Origin: Rufibacter sp. XAAS-G3-1
GTDB lineage: Bacteria > Bacteroidota > Bacteroidia > Cytophagales > Hymenobacteraceae
Assembly (NCBI RefSeq): GCF_013623775.1
Contig: NZ_JABFAM010000006.1
Span: 124,001-188,000, forward strand
Reading direction: 5' to 3'
Length of the DNA: 64,000 nucleotides
A model generated the notes under the pieces. That model saw only the letters and a program-made list of their open reading frames with translations, did no database searches and was not told where the DNA came from. Below, piece by piece: positions 1 to 9,374 of this stretch (position 1 is its first letter; each line of letters starts with the position of its first letter). The translations under genes were made by a program, and so were the position numbers.

Positions 1-491
1 AAAACTCCTTCTACTACACCGATTGGGCCTTGGGCCGCTTCATCTCCGTCGCCAAAAAAATGCCTTGGTGGCAGAATACCTTGGTCGTTTTAGTCGCCGA
101 CCACGGACACCAATTCCCGGGTCGTGACCAGAACGATGCTCCCTCCAAATTCCGGATTCCGCTGCTGATGATTGGCGGAGCGTTGGCCGTAAAAGACACG
201 GTGGTATCCACCATTGGATCTCAGACCGACATTGTCCCCACCCTTTTGCAGCAGATGGGCTTGCCGACGGACCACTTTGCCTGGAGCAAAAACCTGCTGG
301 ATGCCAAAGCCACCCCGTTCGCCTTTTACGTTTTCAACGATGGGTTCGGGATGGTGACGCCGCAAGGCGCGGTGACGTTTGACAACGTGGCGAAACAACC
401 TATTCTGCGGGAGGCGGGGGTGTCAGACAAACAGTTGGAACAAGGCAAAGCCTACATGCAAACCAGTTTCGGAGATTTTCTAAGGAAGTAG
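1..491 (+). CDS. LTA synthase/sulfatase-family protein, C-terminal part
   Basis: The gene is cut by the left edge of the window; its frame is open from base 3, so the apparent TTG at 30 is not the true start. The visible 163 residues carry the end of an alkaline-phosphatase-superfamily hydrolase. A YYTDWALG stretch is followed by NTLVVLVADHGH, where the Asp-His-Gly is the typical metal-binding end of sulfatases and lipoteichoic-acid synthases, and then by IVPTLLQQMGL, the usual closing helix. In Bacteroidota such proteins are inner-membrane enzymes with an extracytoplasmic sulfatase domain that transfers or hydrolyses phosphate or sulfate head groups. The membrane segments would lie outside the window, so the substrate cannot be named. 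The stop TAG is followed at once by a TTAGTT-rich tandem repeat. Confidence 0.75.
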   Translation, partial: NSFYYTDWALGRFISVAKKMPWWQNTLVVLVADHGHQFPGRDQNDAPSKFRIPLLMIGGALAVKDTVVSTIGSQTDIVPTLLQQMGLPTDHFAWSKNLLDAKATPFAFYVFNDGFGMVTPQGAVTFDNVAKQPILREAGVSDKQLEQGKAYMQTSFGDFLRK

Positions 492-535
492 CTGTTAGTT
501 ATTGGTTGTTAGTTTTTGGTTGTTAGTTGAAATGG
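492..535. repeat. low-complexity tandem repeat after a stop codon (P5)
   Basis: Repeats of a TGTTAGTTATTGGT-like unit start directly after the TAG stop of the preceding gene. The unit itself contains TTAG, so stops recur along it. It resembles in placement the runs at 28011, 28330, 32587 and 50653. Confidence 0.6.
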
Positions 536-851
536 ACGAATCATGGCATGGACGAATCATAGCGGAGGGCAGGAACACGAACCCGGCAAAACTGACGGCC
601 GTCTTCTCGTATCAGGTCGCCACGCGTTGCAAGCCCTGGGTGATGTGGGGCGCGCCGCTACGGGCGACCAGTTCCCACTGATGGTCTATGGTCTGGTAGC
701 GTCTCATACCCTTTTTAACTTATGAGCAACATCTGCCAGAAATCATTCACTATTTGTCAACACGGCCTGAAATCATTTTTAAGGTGTTTTCTGGAAAAGT
801 GGCCTAAAACTCAGTAAAAAACACCAATTAAGAAGCTCATGCTGAGTAGTT
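536..851. other. gap with little recognisable content
   Basis: I see no credible gene here. A 60-codon open frame at 543-725 has no family-like features. A degenerate P1 palindrome lies at 774-810, with the right arm GTGGCCTAAAAC. Confidence 0.5.
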
Positions 852-886
852 ATAAAAAAGGCCGGAGCAAAAGCTCCGGCCTTTTT
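852..886. terminator. strong rho-independent terminator
   Basis: The inverted repeat AAGGCCGGAGC / GCTCCGGCCTT has a 4-base loop and is flanked by A and T runs, so it could stop transcription from either side. It is the only good hairpin terminator between the sulfatase-like gene and the large secreted protein. Confidence 0.8.
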
Positions 887-909
887 TATAAGACAGTTTT
901 AACTCAAAG

Positions 910-1107
910 CTGTTTACAGTTTTGCGCCTGTTTTCCTAAAAATACCCTGAAAACGGCGGTACAAGCAAATGCTCGCGGCTGTATGCAAATAACGGCCTCT
1001 TGTTTTTGGCCTGTTTTCATAAAAGTAATCTAAAAACAAGAGGCATAACCCGGACACTTGCCCCAGAGGATTGCTTTAAATGCCGGTTAATGAAAAACTC
1101 TAAACAT
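910..1107 (-). repeat. P3 element, about 198 bp with inverted ends
   Basis: The ends are CTGTTTACAGTTTT and AAAACTCTAAACAT. The interior matches, in opposite orientation, the elements at 22569-22766 and 34676-34872. Two P1-like palindromes lie inside, at about 919-955 and 999-1041. No coding potential is evident. Confidence 0.75.
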
Positions 1108-1188
1108 GTTCCTCAAAAAATCATGAATCAACCAAAGACTCTGCAAGATTCATTTCAAGCATTTACGATTGATCTAAAGTAGATTAGG

Positions 1189-1357
1189 AACCTGTTTAGA
1201 GCTCTTTATTTCACCTATTTCAATGACATGGCTGGCGCAAGCGTCTGTCTGCTGGTGCTCACGTTTTCAAGCTGCTTTTTGAAAAACAGCTTAGAAACAG
1301 AAGCCTCCTGGCCCACTAAGCTACCAGCGGGTGATGAAGTTAAACTCTAAACAGGTT
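1189..1357. repeat. P3-related element with perfect 13-bp inverted ends
   Basis: AACCTGTTTAGAG at 1189-1201 is mirrored by CTCTAAACAGGTT at 1345-1357. The 169-bp interior is largely different from the other P3 copies, but it contains a P1-like palindrome near 1261-1298. The shared termini suggest one family with variable cargo. Confidence 0.55.
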
Positions 1358-1379
1358 TATGACACCTCTCTTTGAAGAC

Positions 1380-4300
1380 TTATAATTGTTTGATAACTTT
1401 TTTGACCTCTTCCAAACCATTTGCTCTAAGACGAATAAAGTACAAGCCATTGGCTAGATTCTGTAAAGACACAGTTTGCAGAATCTCGCCGGCAGTTTTG
1501 TTCAGAATAATACTTCTAACAACTTTACCAGAAGCATTCAGCACGTCTACAGTTAACTCACCCATTATTGGACGGCCTATCTGCAACTGAACCTTATCTC
1601 GAACTGGGTTCGGGTAAACTGACCAGCTGTCCTCTAATGTCTCTCCATTGAGTGACGAGTCTGCTGACACCGAAGATTTGGCTGATTGTGCTTTCAGGGA
1701 AGAATCGGCCTCCATTCCCTCACTTTGTTGTTGCTTGCTATTTTTTTTAGTGATAGGATGGTCAATGTAAGAGGTAACCTTAAGCCCATTACCAGTCGCG
1801 TTACCCAGATGCATGCGGTAAGTGAACCGCTGCCCATCATTCCAGTTGTTACGTAAAGTGAGCGTCCATTGCGTACCGGAGCCCTCTATACCAGTTACTT
1901 CGTTGCCGTCTATTTCATAGCCTCCGGTACCTGACTGATTAACGGACTTATCATACGTGATGGTTAACTTCTTGCCGTTGGCTTCCACAGAGGTGATTTG
2001 TGGCGGTGTTGGATCATTAAAGGGCGAGGCCACATTTCGGTTCTGCTTGAATACGTTCACCAACCCGGTGGCCGGGTTGTAAGAGAAATCATCAGCGCCG
2101 GTCACGGTTACACTGTGGATGTTGCGGTCACTGTCTACCAACAAGGACATGTCACGCAGCCTGTTCCTATCTGAGACTTTAGATAAGTCCAGGGTAATGG
2201 TGAGGGTGTTACCCGAGAGTTCCTCAGATTTCACCACGCTTTCCTTGGTCTCATAGTACTCAGCGAATTCTTGGGTTCCCGCAATCCAAGCCCGGTCTCG
2301 GTTAGAAGGGTGGTCTTTCACATAGTGAACGAACTGTTGGAAGTACTTCACCTGAGACGCTCCACCAGGGCCATGGGAGAAGGCGTGCCCCATGATCTTG
2401 TTTCCTTGGGTGGCGGCGGCAAAGATGTTGTCTACCCAACTATCAGCGCTGCCCAGGTCAGCCTTCCACATGTCATCCATGTTGAAGCGGGACACCAGCA
2501 GGTAATCTGTCTTCATGTTCTTGATGCTCACTCGGTCACTCCAGTTCACGTAGGCATCATAACCGTCACGGGAGGCGGCAACTCCAAACGTACTTCCTAT
2601 GAATTTATAGCCTTCCTGTATCCAGGAGGAGACAAAACCCTCATCAGCCGTAGGAATCACCCCAGTTCTGGTGCGGTAACCGGTGTGCTGGAAAATTTCC
2701 TTCTCCAGTTCCTTGACTTCCTGGTAGCGGTGAGAGCCTCCGTGGCTGCGGGTATGGTTCATAACATCGAAGCCTTCGGCGATCATCTCAGCTAACTGTG
2801 GGTACTGGGTGTACGCCGAGCCCGGCTCGTCTCCCCTGCCGTTGACAGCGAAACTCCATTTGTAGCCCACCTGATTGCCAGCTCCGTCAGTATAGGTCAC
2901 TCCCGGGTAAGTTTTACCATCCACGGCCGTTCCGCCATGAAGCACCTTGTAGACCAGATTATAGTTAGCCAAGTGAGCATCGTCGGCCACGAACAGGAAA
3001 CCTACTGACTTGTCGTACTTCATGTCTGCAAAAGAGGACGATGCCGAACGGGGGGCAGAATCGAATTTCACCTGCACGGTAATGGCGTTAGCTGGGGCCG
3101 GAGTTGGGTCCTTTGCCGGTGCTACGGTTAAAGTCCGGGACAAGGATTCAGCAGCCAGGAAACCAGCACCGGCGGCCTGAGTGGCAGTAATGGTGACAGT
3201 ACCAGCCTTCAGGATGGAGGCTCTCCACTTGCCCGAAACCTCAGCTACCGCCACAATCGCCGGGTTTGAGGACGAATAGGCAATGGGCACTTGCGTGTTT
3301 GTGCTGGAGGCACTTAGCTCGAAAGGCGCATCACCCACTGTTCTATTGCTTAATACCGGAAAGGTGATTACGGCCGGAACCGGAGCAACAGCACCGGCAG
3401 TCGCCTCAAACCAGTTGAGATTCCAGCCACCTTCCTTGGCATACAGCCGTATGGTCTGATCACCCGCATTGAGGTTTACCGCCACCTTTACGGTTGTATA
3501 TGATTGCCAGTCGCCCGTAGCGGGTACCGTCACCGAGCCTAGAACGGCTCCGCCCGCGTTTTTAACTTCAATAACGCTGGAACCACTATGCGATGCAACC
3601 CTCAGGCTGAAGGTGTAGGCACCGTTGGAGGCCGCGCTCACCTTGTAGTCTGCCCAATCACCATCGTCCACGTACCCCAGGTTCTGGCCTCCGCCGGTAT
3701 CGTCTGTATTTTCTTTTTGCATGCCAGACATCGCCGAGTACGCCTCCGCCTGAATTAGGCCCGGAATGGATTTGTAGTCAGTAGGTGCTGTGGGCGCCAC
3801 AGAGGCACTGCCGGTCACCTCAAACCAGTTAATGTTCCACCCTCCTTTCTTTGCATAGAGTTGCAGCGTCTGAGTGCCAGCATCTAAAGTGATGGAGGCA
3901 CTCACCGTCTGCCACCTCTGCCATTCACCTGTCTCTGGCACGTCTACAGTGGCCAATACCTTGCCATTCGCATTTTTTACCTCCAGTTTTGCTCCCTTAC
4001 TCTGGGCCGCTACCCTGAAACTCATGGTGTATTGCCCGGCAGCACTTACCGGAACGGTATAGTTCATCCAGTCATCATTGTCTGTGTAGCCTACATTCAG
4101 GCCACCGCCGGTATCAGCGGTGTTCTCCGTCTGCACACCGCTCATGCGGGTGTACTCCTCTGCCTCTATCCTGAACGTGGAAGTAGGGGAAGTTGAAGCC
4201 CCAGAGGTGACTTCAAAAGACTGGCTAACTTCTGCGGCCGCATTATAGGTGCTGTTCCCGCCCTGTGACGCTTCTACGGTAACATGACCGGGGCCCGAAA

Positions 4301-6014
4301 CCGTTAGAGACTTGCCGTTGACAGTAGCCGCCCCTGACACAACTTTGAATTCAACTGTCAAACCAGACGTAGAAGTTGCTTGTAAGTCAAAGGAAGAAGG
4401 CTCCCCCTCAAAAACTTTTGGTTCAATAGAATTGAACGTGATGGTTTGATTCTGCTTTACAACCGAACCAGTTGCAACCTTAAAAAAGGAAGGGGTAGTG
4501 TTTATAGTTAGCCCTGTAGGTTGTGGCTGGGTTTTGTTACCGCTAACCGCATAATCCCACTCAAAACGATCTATTTTGGAGATGTTTAAGGCAGACGGAA
4601 AGGAAAATGGCAGTGAGTAGCTTTCTGTTTTATCATTCGGGTTTTTGGCCCAGAGTACATATACCGTTTCCCCCTCTTTTCGGAAAGCCCCTCCTTCTAT
4701 TCCGGCAGGCAGCTTCAAGGCTGCTGTTTGCCCGGCATCATAAACATAGCCCTGCAATAGCTGGGAGGTTGTCTTGATGCCTTTCCCTAACTGGGTGAGT
4801 TTTTCTGCGCCGGGTGCATCTCTGGTTAAGTTTTCATAAAGCCCCATCAAGCCATACTCCACTGTGCCAGAAACTACATCAGACGTATTAGGGGCATTTA
4901 CATTTTCCCCTACTCCATAGATATGCACCTGCTTTATGTTGTTTTTCTGGGCCAACACCATTGTTTTGATTCCAAAATTGCGTTGCATTTCATCTGAGCT
5001 ATTACGCCAGTCACTTGTCCTACGACTGATGTTTGTTTCCGTAACTATGAAATGCTTTTTAGGATAAGTAACCCCATTGTATCCATATTTTTGCAAGACC
5101 GCCTCAAATCCATTCTTATGGTTTATTACCTGGGCTGCGGCATAGTCAGAATTACGAAGGAATTTGAATCCACCAATGGAATTGTCCCAGATACGCAGAA
5201 AGAAAGAAGGGTACACATGGTAGCTCACCATATCAAAATAAGCGCCTCCTTTGTTGGGGTACTGGCTGGTAACTGCCCCCCCATTTGGGTTGTCTGTATA
5301 GCGCAACAAAGCATCTAGGTAGGTAGAGTGACCAATACCACCCGGTGTTACATGGTCTTCGGGATTATACTTTTTTACTACCTCCCAGGTAATGCGCAAC
5401 ATGCGTATGTAGTGGAAGAAGGGAGCCTTGAAGTTTTCCATCTCAGAAGGCAGCGGTGCCCGGGTAAGCCATTCATCTGGCTTGTTGTTTCCAAGGTCTG
5501 GCTCATTGATCACTTCCCAATTCTTAATATACGGCCCGTACAGTTGCACCAGATTATACACGTACGTGGCGTAGTAATTGGTTGGGTTTACGGTACCATC
5601 TGCTTTCCAAATAGGTTCGTAGAGATTGGCAAAGCTCTTAGAGGAGGAAGCCCCTGGATACTTTGTTTTGTCACGGTGCGCCTCAGAAGGGCCTTCTATA
5701 AAGCAGGTTATTTCCTTCATGCCCAAATCATTGGCATAATATTGAAACTCACTCAACCTGACTTTGTATCCCCAGGTGTCAACAAACGTTTCTGGCAGGG
5801 TTGGTCTTATAGAATTCCCTCCAGCTTTATCGACCAGAGTAGCCAGGCTTTTATCATCCCACCCATTGGCATAATAGCCCATGTTACTCCCATATCCAAA
5901 ATTGGCTGTATAGGGTATTACACTTTCATGAGCGGTTGGCTGCTGTGCAAAGAGTTTTAAAGAAGAAAAGAACAGGGAAAGGATACTAATTGATCGTAGT
6001 AAACCTAATTTCAT
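1380..6014 (-). CDS. secreted multidomain glycosidase/CBM6/deacetylase-like protein with T9SS tail
   Basis: A 1544-residue protein. It starts with a signal peptide (MKLGLLRSIS..., cleavage after LFAQ near residue 23). Residues about 30-490 look like a TIM-barrel glycoside hydrolase: VINEPD at 168-173 supplies a likely acid/base Glu and VTETN at 324-328 a likely nucleophile Glu. An Ig-like spacer precedes two CBM6-type modules (about 613-735 and 750-872), each with DTGGG, a GY.D..DW stretch and a closing GGWN.NWFE. Another Ig-like spacer follows (880-965). Residues about 1000-1255 resemble a polysaccharide deacetylase, with DD at 1011-1012 and NHTRSHGG at 1086-1093 as candidate metal ligands. 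A further spacer and a type IX sorting domain (about 1464-1544, YPNPV) finish the protein. It is probably exported by T9SS and acts on a polysaccharide; the substrate is not evident. Domain limits are approximate and families were assigned by eye. Confidence 0.8.
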   Translation of the reverse strand: MKLGLLRSISILSLFFSSLKLFAQQPTAHESVIPYTANFGYGSNMGYYANGWDDKSLATLVDKAGGNSIRPTLPETFVDTWGYKVRLSEFQYYANDLGMKEITCFIEGPSEAHRDKTKYPGASSSKSFANLYEPIWKADGTVNPTNYYATYVYNLVQLYGPYIKNWEVINEPDLGNNKPDEWLTRAPLPSEMENFKAPFFHYIRMLRITWEVVKKYNPEDHVTPGGIGHSTYLDALLRYTDNPNGGAVTSQYPNKGGAYFDMVSYHVYPSFFLRIWDNSIGGFKFLRNSDYAAAQVINHKNGFEAVLQKYGYNGVTYPKKHFIVTETNISRRTSDWRNSSDEMQRNFGIKTMVLAQKNNIKQVHIYGVGENVNAPNTSDVVSGTVEYGLMGLYENLTRDAPGAEKLTQLGKGIKTTSQLLQGYVYDAGQTAALKLPAGIEGGAFRKEGETVYVLWAKNPNDKTESYSLPFSFPSALNISKIDRFEWDYAVSGNKTQPQPTGLTINTTPSFFKVATGSVVKQNQTITFNSIEPKVFEGEPSSFDLQATSTSGLTVEFKVVSGAATVNGKSLTVSGPGHVTVEASQGGNSTYNAAAEVSQSFEVTSGASTSPTSTFRIEAEEYTRMSGVQTENTADTGGGLNVGYTDNDDWMNYTVPVSAAGQYTMSFRVAAQSKGAKLEVKNANGKVLATVDVPETGEWQRWQTVSASITLDAGTQTLQLYAKKGGWNINWFEVTGSASVAPTAPTDYKSIPGLIQAEAYSAMSGMQKENTDDTGGGQNLGYVDDGDWADYKVSAASNGAYTFSLRVASHSGSSVIEVKNAGGAVLGSVTVPATGDWQSYTTVKVAVNLNAGDQTIRLYAKEGGWNLNWFEATAGAVAPVPAVITFPVLSNRTVGDAPFELSASSTNTQVPIAYSSSNPAIVAVAEVSGKWRASILKAGTVTITATQAAGAGFLAAESLSRTLTVAPAKDPTPAPANAITVQVKFDSAPRSASSSFADMKYDKSVGFLFVADDAHLANYNLVYKVLHGGTAVDGKTYPGVTYTDGAGNQVGYKWSFAVNGRGDEPGSAYTQYPQLAEMIAEGFDVMNHTRSHGGSHRYQEVKELEKEIFQHTGYRTRTGVIPTADEGFVSSWIQEGYKFIGSTFGVAASRDGYDAYVNWSDRVSIKNMKTDYLLVSRFNMDDMWKADLGSADSWVDNIFAAATQGNKIMGHAFSHGPGGASQVKYFQQFVHYVKDHPSNRDRAWIAGTQEFAEYYETKESVVKSEELSGNTLTITLDLSKVSDRNRLRDMSLLVDSDRNIHSVTVTGADDFSYNPATGLVNVFKQNRNVASPFNDPTPPQITSVEANGKKLTITYDKSVNQSGTGGYEIDGNEVTGIEGSGTQWTLTLRNNWNDGQRFTYRMHLGNATGNGLKVTSYIDHPITKKNSKQQQSEGMEADSSLKAQSAKSSVSADSSLNGETLEDSWSVYPNPVRDKVQLQIGRPIMGELTVDVLNASGKVVRSIILNKTAGEILQTVSLQNLANGLYFIRLRANGLEEVKKVIKQL

Positions 6015-6078
6015 TATTTTAAGTTTAATGAATGAAAGTATAAGGTGTAGAAGGCAAATTAGAATTGATGCTATGAGA

Positions 6079-6086
6079 CAAAACTA
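6079..6086 (-). promoter_or_regulatory. possible -7 element for the secreted glycosidase gene
   Basis: On the minus strand this reads TAGTTTTG, fitting the Bacteroidota -7 consensus TAnnTTTG. It lies about 65 bases before the start codon in a very AT-rich leader. No clear TTTG -33 element is present, so the call is weak. Confidence 0.3.
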
Positions 6087-6602
6087 ATTTAAAATTTGAA
6101 TAATTAAAATTAAGTCTAAAACAATATAAATATTTTCAAATTCATATATATCTAGTTAACTGTTATTTATGAAATAAATGCATTCATAAAGTTATATTTC
6201 TACTTTTATAAATAAAGCCATTTCTTATACTTTAGCCCTTTTTGCAAAATATAGTACAATTATGGCATCTTTATATTTCTTTAACTTTTATACAAAGTTT
6301 AAGTTAATTTAATTTGGAGATGGGAGTTTGTGTATTGAATATTTTCTATGGTAACTTTATAAGCGAACCCGCCAGTGTATGTGACCTTTTTTATAAAACT
6401 TGCATAATACCACTAAGATTCACAACTCAATTAATTGGTTCTCAATCATTAACCCCAAAATATTAGAGAATTTACTATTCTGTTTTGAAGTGATAAAGTA
6501 AAGTAAGAAGCATGAAGGGAAATTATGCTCTAGTTGGCTTTGATGGAGCATCATGAATATGACTTCTCTTAAATATTTATAATATTTATGATATAACGCA
6601 AT
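6087..6602. other. AT-rich gap, nothing recognised
   Basis: Very AT-rich DNA upstream of the large secreted protein, with no open frame of note and no repeat from the families seen elsewhere. It may hold regulatory sites for that gene. Confidence 0.4.
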
Positions 6603-6762
6603 CTCGCTGGTGGTTCCTGCCGGGTCTGGAGGCGCGCTACATCTCCCGCCACAAGACAGCAGTTTAGCGCCAGTTTTTTTGTTGACTCACCCTGCCATAC
6701 CACTTGCACCAAAAGACCTCGTAGCGTTTGGAAGACCTGCGAGCGCCTGCGTGCGTCGATGC

Positions 6763-6802
6763 CGTTTCTGGCCTGTTTTCCCTAAACTAGCCCCAAAACG
6801 CA
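6763..6802. repeat. P1 palindrome
   Basis: The left arm CGTTTCTGGCCTGTTTTC and right arm AAACTAGCCCCAAAACG are imperfectly complementary. The right half closely matches the copy overlapping the lipoprotein start at 49708. Confidence 0.65.
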
Positions 6803-6914
6803 GGGGCAAAAGGAGGATGTCTGCCCCGGCAGAAAAAAACAACCGTAGAAAGCAAAGCGTGCCTGAGACAAGGCAGTGCCTGGTCTCTACCGTTATCTAA
6901 TTTAACCGGTTTCC

Positions 6915-6953
6915 GCGTTTCCGATCCGTTTTTCGCAAAACAGCCCTGAATCG
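6915..6953. repeat. P1 palindrome, degenerate
   Basis: GCGTTTCCGATCCGTTTTTC pairs loosely with CAAAACAGCCCTGAATCGC. Recognisable by the GTTTTTCGCAAAAC centre. Confidence 0.5.
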
Positions 6954-7220
6954 CATTAGCGGGGTTCGCCTTCTCAACTGGAGAGGAGGCTGGAGGTAAG
7001 ACTGCTTTCTGCGTAAGGTTAGTTATTTAGAGAAGTCTTTATAGCAATTGTCAATTACTCCTATTCTCCTATAAGAATGATACGTGTGCAATGCATTTGC
7101 AAACTTGCCTCATGTCAACCACATTTACACTAACGCAAAACTTTCGGTAGGTTAATCTAACCATCCGCAGAAAGACAACTCACCCCCACCTCCTCTCCAG
7201 CGAAGAGGGGCTCTACAGAT

Positions 7221-7260
7221 GCGTTTAGGGGCCGTTTTGTAAAAAAGGGCTTTAAACGGC
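7221..7260. repeat. P1 palindrome, degenerate
   Basis: The arms GCGTTTAGGGGCCGTTTTGT and AAAAAAGGGCTTTAAACGGC are imperfect. The copy follows a CCCCACCTCCTCTCC piece that also neighbours P1 copies at 22997 and 54068. Confidence 0.5.
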
Positions 7261-8113
7261 AATGGACTAGACACTCGTAGGAACTGCGCGCACTACGGGG
7301 TCTTTGGAGCGAGTGATACAGCGGAAGCAAGCGGTTAGAAAGTACTGGCGCGAGACTTCAGTCTTGTGACAAAGGGTAAAGCGAGTCTCCAGACTCGCCG
7401 GGAACCATGCGCAGGATTGTGTGACAGCAGTTATAGATACCTGATAAAAAGCCACGGAAGTAAATCTGCGCCATAGATGCTAAAGCGCTAGAACCAGGTG
7501 ATGCTGGTATAATTTAGAGGCAATCAGAGAATAAGCAATTAAGAGGGAAGCAGCTTGAGATAAGTTCCCTGAAACCTTCTCATTTAAGCAGTCTGGATTG
7601 GCAGCTCTTTTGCTTCATGGTTACCACCACCCCCAGCCCCTCCTACATTAGGGAGGAGTAGCCTCTGTTCTGCCCCTCAGATTGATACTGGGGTGCGGTA
7701 GAGACGGGTTGGCGCAGGCGCTCGCAGGTCTAACGCTGCAAAGTCTTTTGAGTGGGCGGTATTGCGTATACTGGAGAAAGCAGAACCCACCCCTACCCCT
7801 TATAGGAGGGGAATACGCCTTTGCGGTAAGACTCTTGCTGTTCAGGAGTAGAACTCCCGAACATGCCTGCTGCGGAGTTTAACTCCATCGGGAACCACGG
7901 GCAAAAGAAGGGGAGTAGGACTCCCCGGCAGGTTACCTGCGTAGTGGAACTCCGGAAGAGCGGTAGAATCAAGATTGCGCTTATGACCTGTGACAAAGCA
8001 AAATATAACCCCACCCTTACCAAGAGGAAAATCCTTCTAACGTAAGTGACGGGGCAAATGCTCGTAAGCGAATAATTTAGTTGATATTGGTGTTAGGCAC
8101 AATCTATTGGGCA

Positions 8114-8146
8114 TAAAAAAAGCCCAGCCTACGCTGGGCTTTTCAA
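8114..8146 (-). terminator. terminator of the thrS-infC-rpmI-rplT operon
   Basis: AAAAGCCCAGC / GCTGGGCTTTT hairpin with flanking A and T runs, placed 20 bases after the rplT stop. Confidence 0.85.
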
Positions 8147-8165
8147 AGGGTATGAGCAGGAAAGC

Positions 8166-8510
8166 TTATTTTACTTTCTCAACAATTCCGGTGAATGCTT
8201 CTGGATGGTTCAAAGCTAGGTCAGCCAAAACTTTGCGGTTCAGGTTGATGTTGGCTTTTTTCAAACCGCCCATTAACTGGGAATAAGACAGGCCGTTGAT
8301 GCGGGCTGCGGCATTGATACGCTGGATCCAAAGAGCTCTAAAGTCTCTTTTCTTCACCTTTCTGTCGCGGTACGCATAAAGCAACCCTTTTTCAACCGCG
8401 TTTTTGGCTACTGTCCAAACGTTTTTTCTACGGCCAAAGTACCCTTTGGCCATTTTCATGATTCTCTTTCTCTTGTGGCGGGCCGCCACGGTATTGACCG
8501 ATCTAGGCAT
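8166..8510 (-). CDS. rplT: large ribosomal subunit protein L20
   Basis: 114 residues, the usual length. The sequence [28 protein letters not shown] is typical of bL20, a basic protein that binds 23S rRNA early in large-subunit assembly. It is last in the thrS-infC-rpmI-rplT cluster, conserved across many bacteria, and a strong terminator follows. In other bacteria L20 represses its own operon; the 84-base rpmI-rplT spacer could hold such a site, but I did not identify one. Confidence 0.97.
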   Translation of the reverse strand: MPRSVNTVAARHKRKRIMKMAKGYFGRRKNVWTVAKNAVEKGLLYAYRDRKVKKRDFRALWIQRINAAARINGLSYSQLMGGLKKANINLNRKVLADLALNHPEAFTGIVEKVK

Positions 8511-8594
8511 TTCTACTTTTTTTTGGGGCTGGTGATCTCGGTTTAATGCTTAGTTACCAGTTCCCGATGAAACAATTGGAAAAATTGAATGTGA

Positions 8595-8789
8595 TTAAGA
8601 CGCAAGCATCCGCAGCACGTTGGCTTGATCAGCTTCGCTAACCAGTCCGGTGTGGGTCAGATTTCTCTTCTGCTTGGTGGTCTTTTTGGTCAGGATGTGG
8701 CTTTTGTAAGCGTGCTTACGCTTTACTTTGCCAGTACCTGTCAGGGTGAATCGCTTCTTAGCCCCTGATTTGCTTTTCATCTTTGGCAT
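8595..8789 (-). CDS. rpmI: large ribosomal subunit protein L35
   Basis: 64 residues, the standard length. It begins [20 protein letters not shown], typical of bL35, a small basic protein of the large subunit. It lies 23 bases after infC and 84 before rplT, as in many bacterial translation operons. Confidence 0.97.
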   Translation of the reverse strand: MPKMKSKSGAKKRFTLTGTGKVKRKHAYKSHILTKKTTKQKRNLTHTGLVSEADQANVLRMLAS

Positions 8790-8812
8790 TTGGGTGTATA
8801 TAAAGTGTACTG

Positions 8813-9367
8813 TTATTTTTTCACCTTTGGTCCCAGGAACAGAAACATCCGTTTCCCTTCCAGCTTTGGCAACTGCTCTACTTTTGCCACGTCTTCCAAC
8901 GCCTGGGCAAATTTAAGCAAAAGTAACTCGCCGCGCTCTTTGAAGACAATCGTCCGGCCAACAAAGTGCACATAGGCTTTCACTTTTGCGCCTTCGGCCA
9001 AGAACTCACGGGCGTGTTTCAGCTTGAATTCGAAATCATGGTCATCGGTGTTAGGACCGAACCTGATTTCCTTCATCACCACCTTGGTGGTTTTCGCCTT
9101 CATTTCGCGCTGTTTCTTCTTTTGCTCGTATTTGAATTTTGAATAATCAATAATACGGCAAACGGGTGGATCTGCCTTGGGCGATATCTCTACCAAGTCC
9201 AGGTTCTGCTCTGTGGCAAGACGACGGGCTTGGTCTATGCTATATACACCGGGCTCCACGTTTTCACCAACCACCCGCACGTCGCGGACGCCGGTGATGC
9301 GCTGATTGATACGATAAGGTTCTTCGACCTTGCCACGTGGCACGTAGCGTCTGTTATTCGTAGAAAT
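8813..9367 (-). CDS. infC: translation initiation factor IF-3, ATT start codon
   Basis: 184 residues with the start chosen at ATT (9365-9367). The encoded start reads (M)[20 protein letters not shown], and IF-3 similarity runs upstream of the GTG at 9343, which would drop conserved N-terminal residues. A perfect AGGAGG lies at 9375-9380, seven bases before the ATT, in a genome where such ribosome sites are rare. IF-3 binds the 30S subunit and rejects wrong initiator tRNA or codons. In E. coli the rare AUU start of infC makes the factor repress its own translation, and the same arrangement here suggests the same autocontrol (inference). It sits between thrS and rpmI. Confidence 0.95.
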   Translation of the reverse strand: MSTNNRRYVPRGKVEEPYRINQRITGVRDVRVVGENVEPGVYSIDQARRLATEQNLDLVEISPKADPPVCRIIDYSKFKYEQKKKQREMKAKTTKVVMKEIRFGPNTDDHDFEFKLKHAREFLAEGAKVKAYVHFVGRTIVFKERGELLLLKFAQALEDVAKVEQLPKLEGKRMFLFLGPKVKK

Positions 9368-9374
9368 AGTTGTA

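Larger units (their letters stand above)
6603..8113. repeat. intergenic repeat mosaic without genes
   Basis: About 1.5 kb made of pieces recurring elsewhere in the window. P1 palindromes lie at 6763-6802, 6915-6953 and 7221-7260. A GAGTCTCCAGACTCGCC / GGGAACCA piece near 7380-7410 also occurs near 22810 and 54265. A GCGCGCACTACGGGGTCTTT piece near 7285 recurs near 54135. Half of a P2 hairpin is at 7451-7480. An AACTCCCGAAC / TGCTGCGGAGTT piece at 7850-7880 recurs inverted at 45302-45342. Short open frames here do not look like proteins. Confidence 0.6.

Noticed and set aside
543-725. 60-codon frame after the sulfatase-like gene
   Set aside because: No conserved features and no ribosome site or promoter; lies in repeat-prone DNA.
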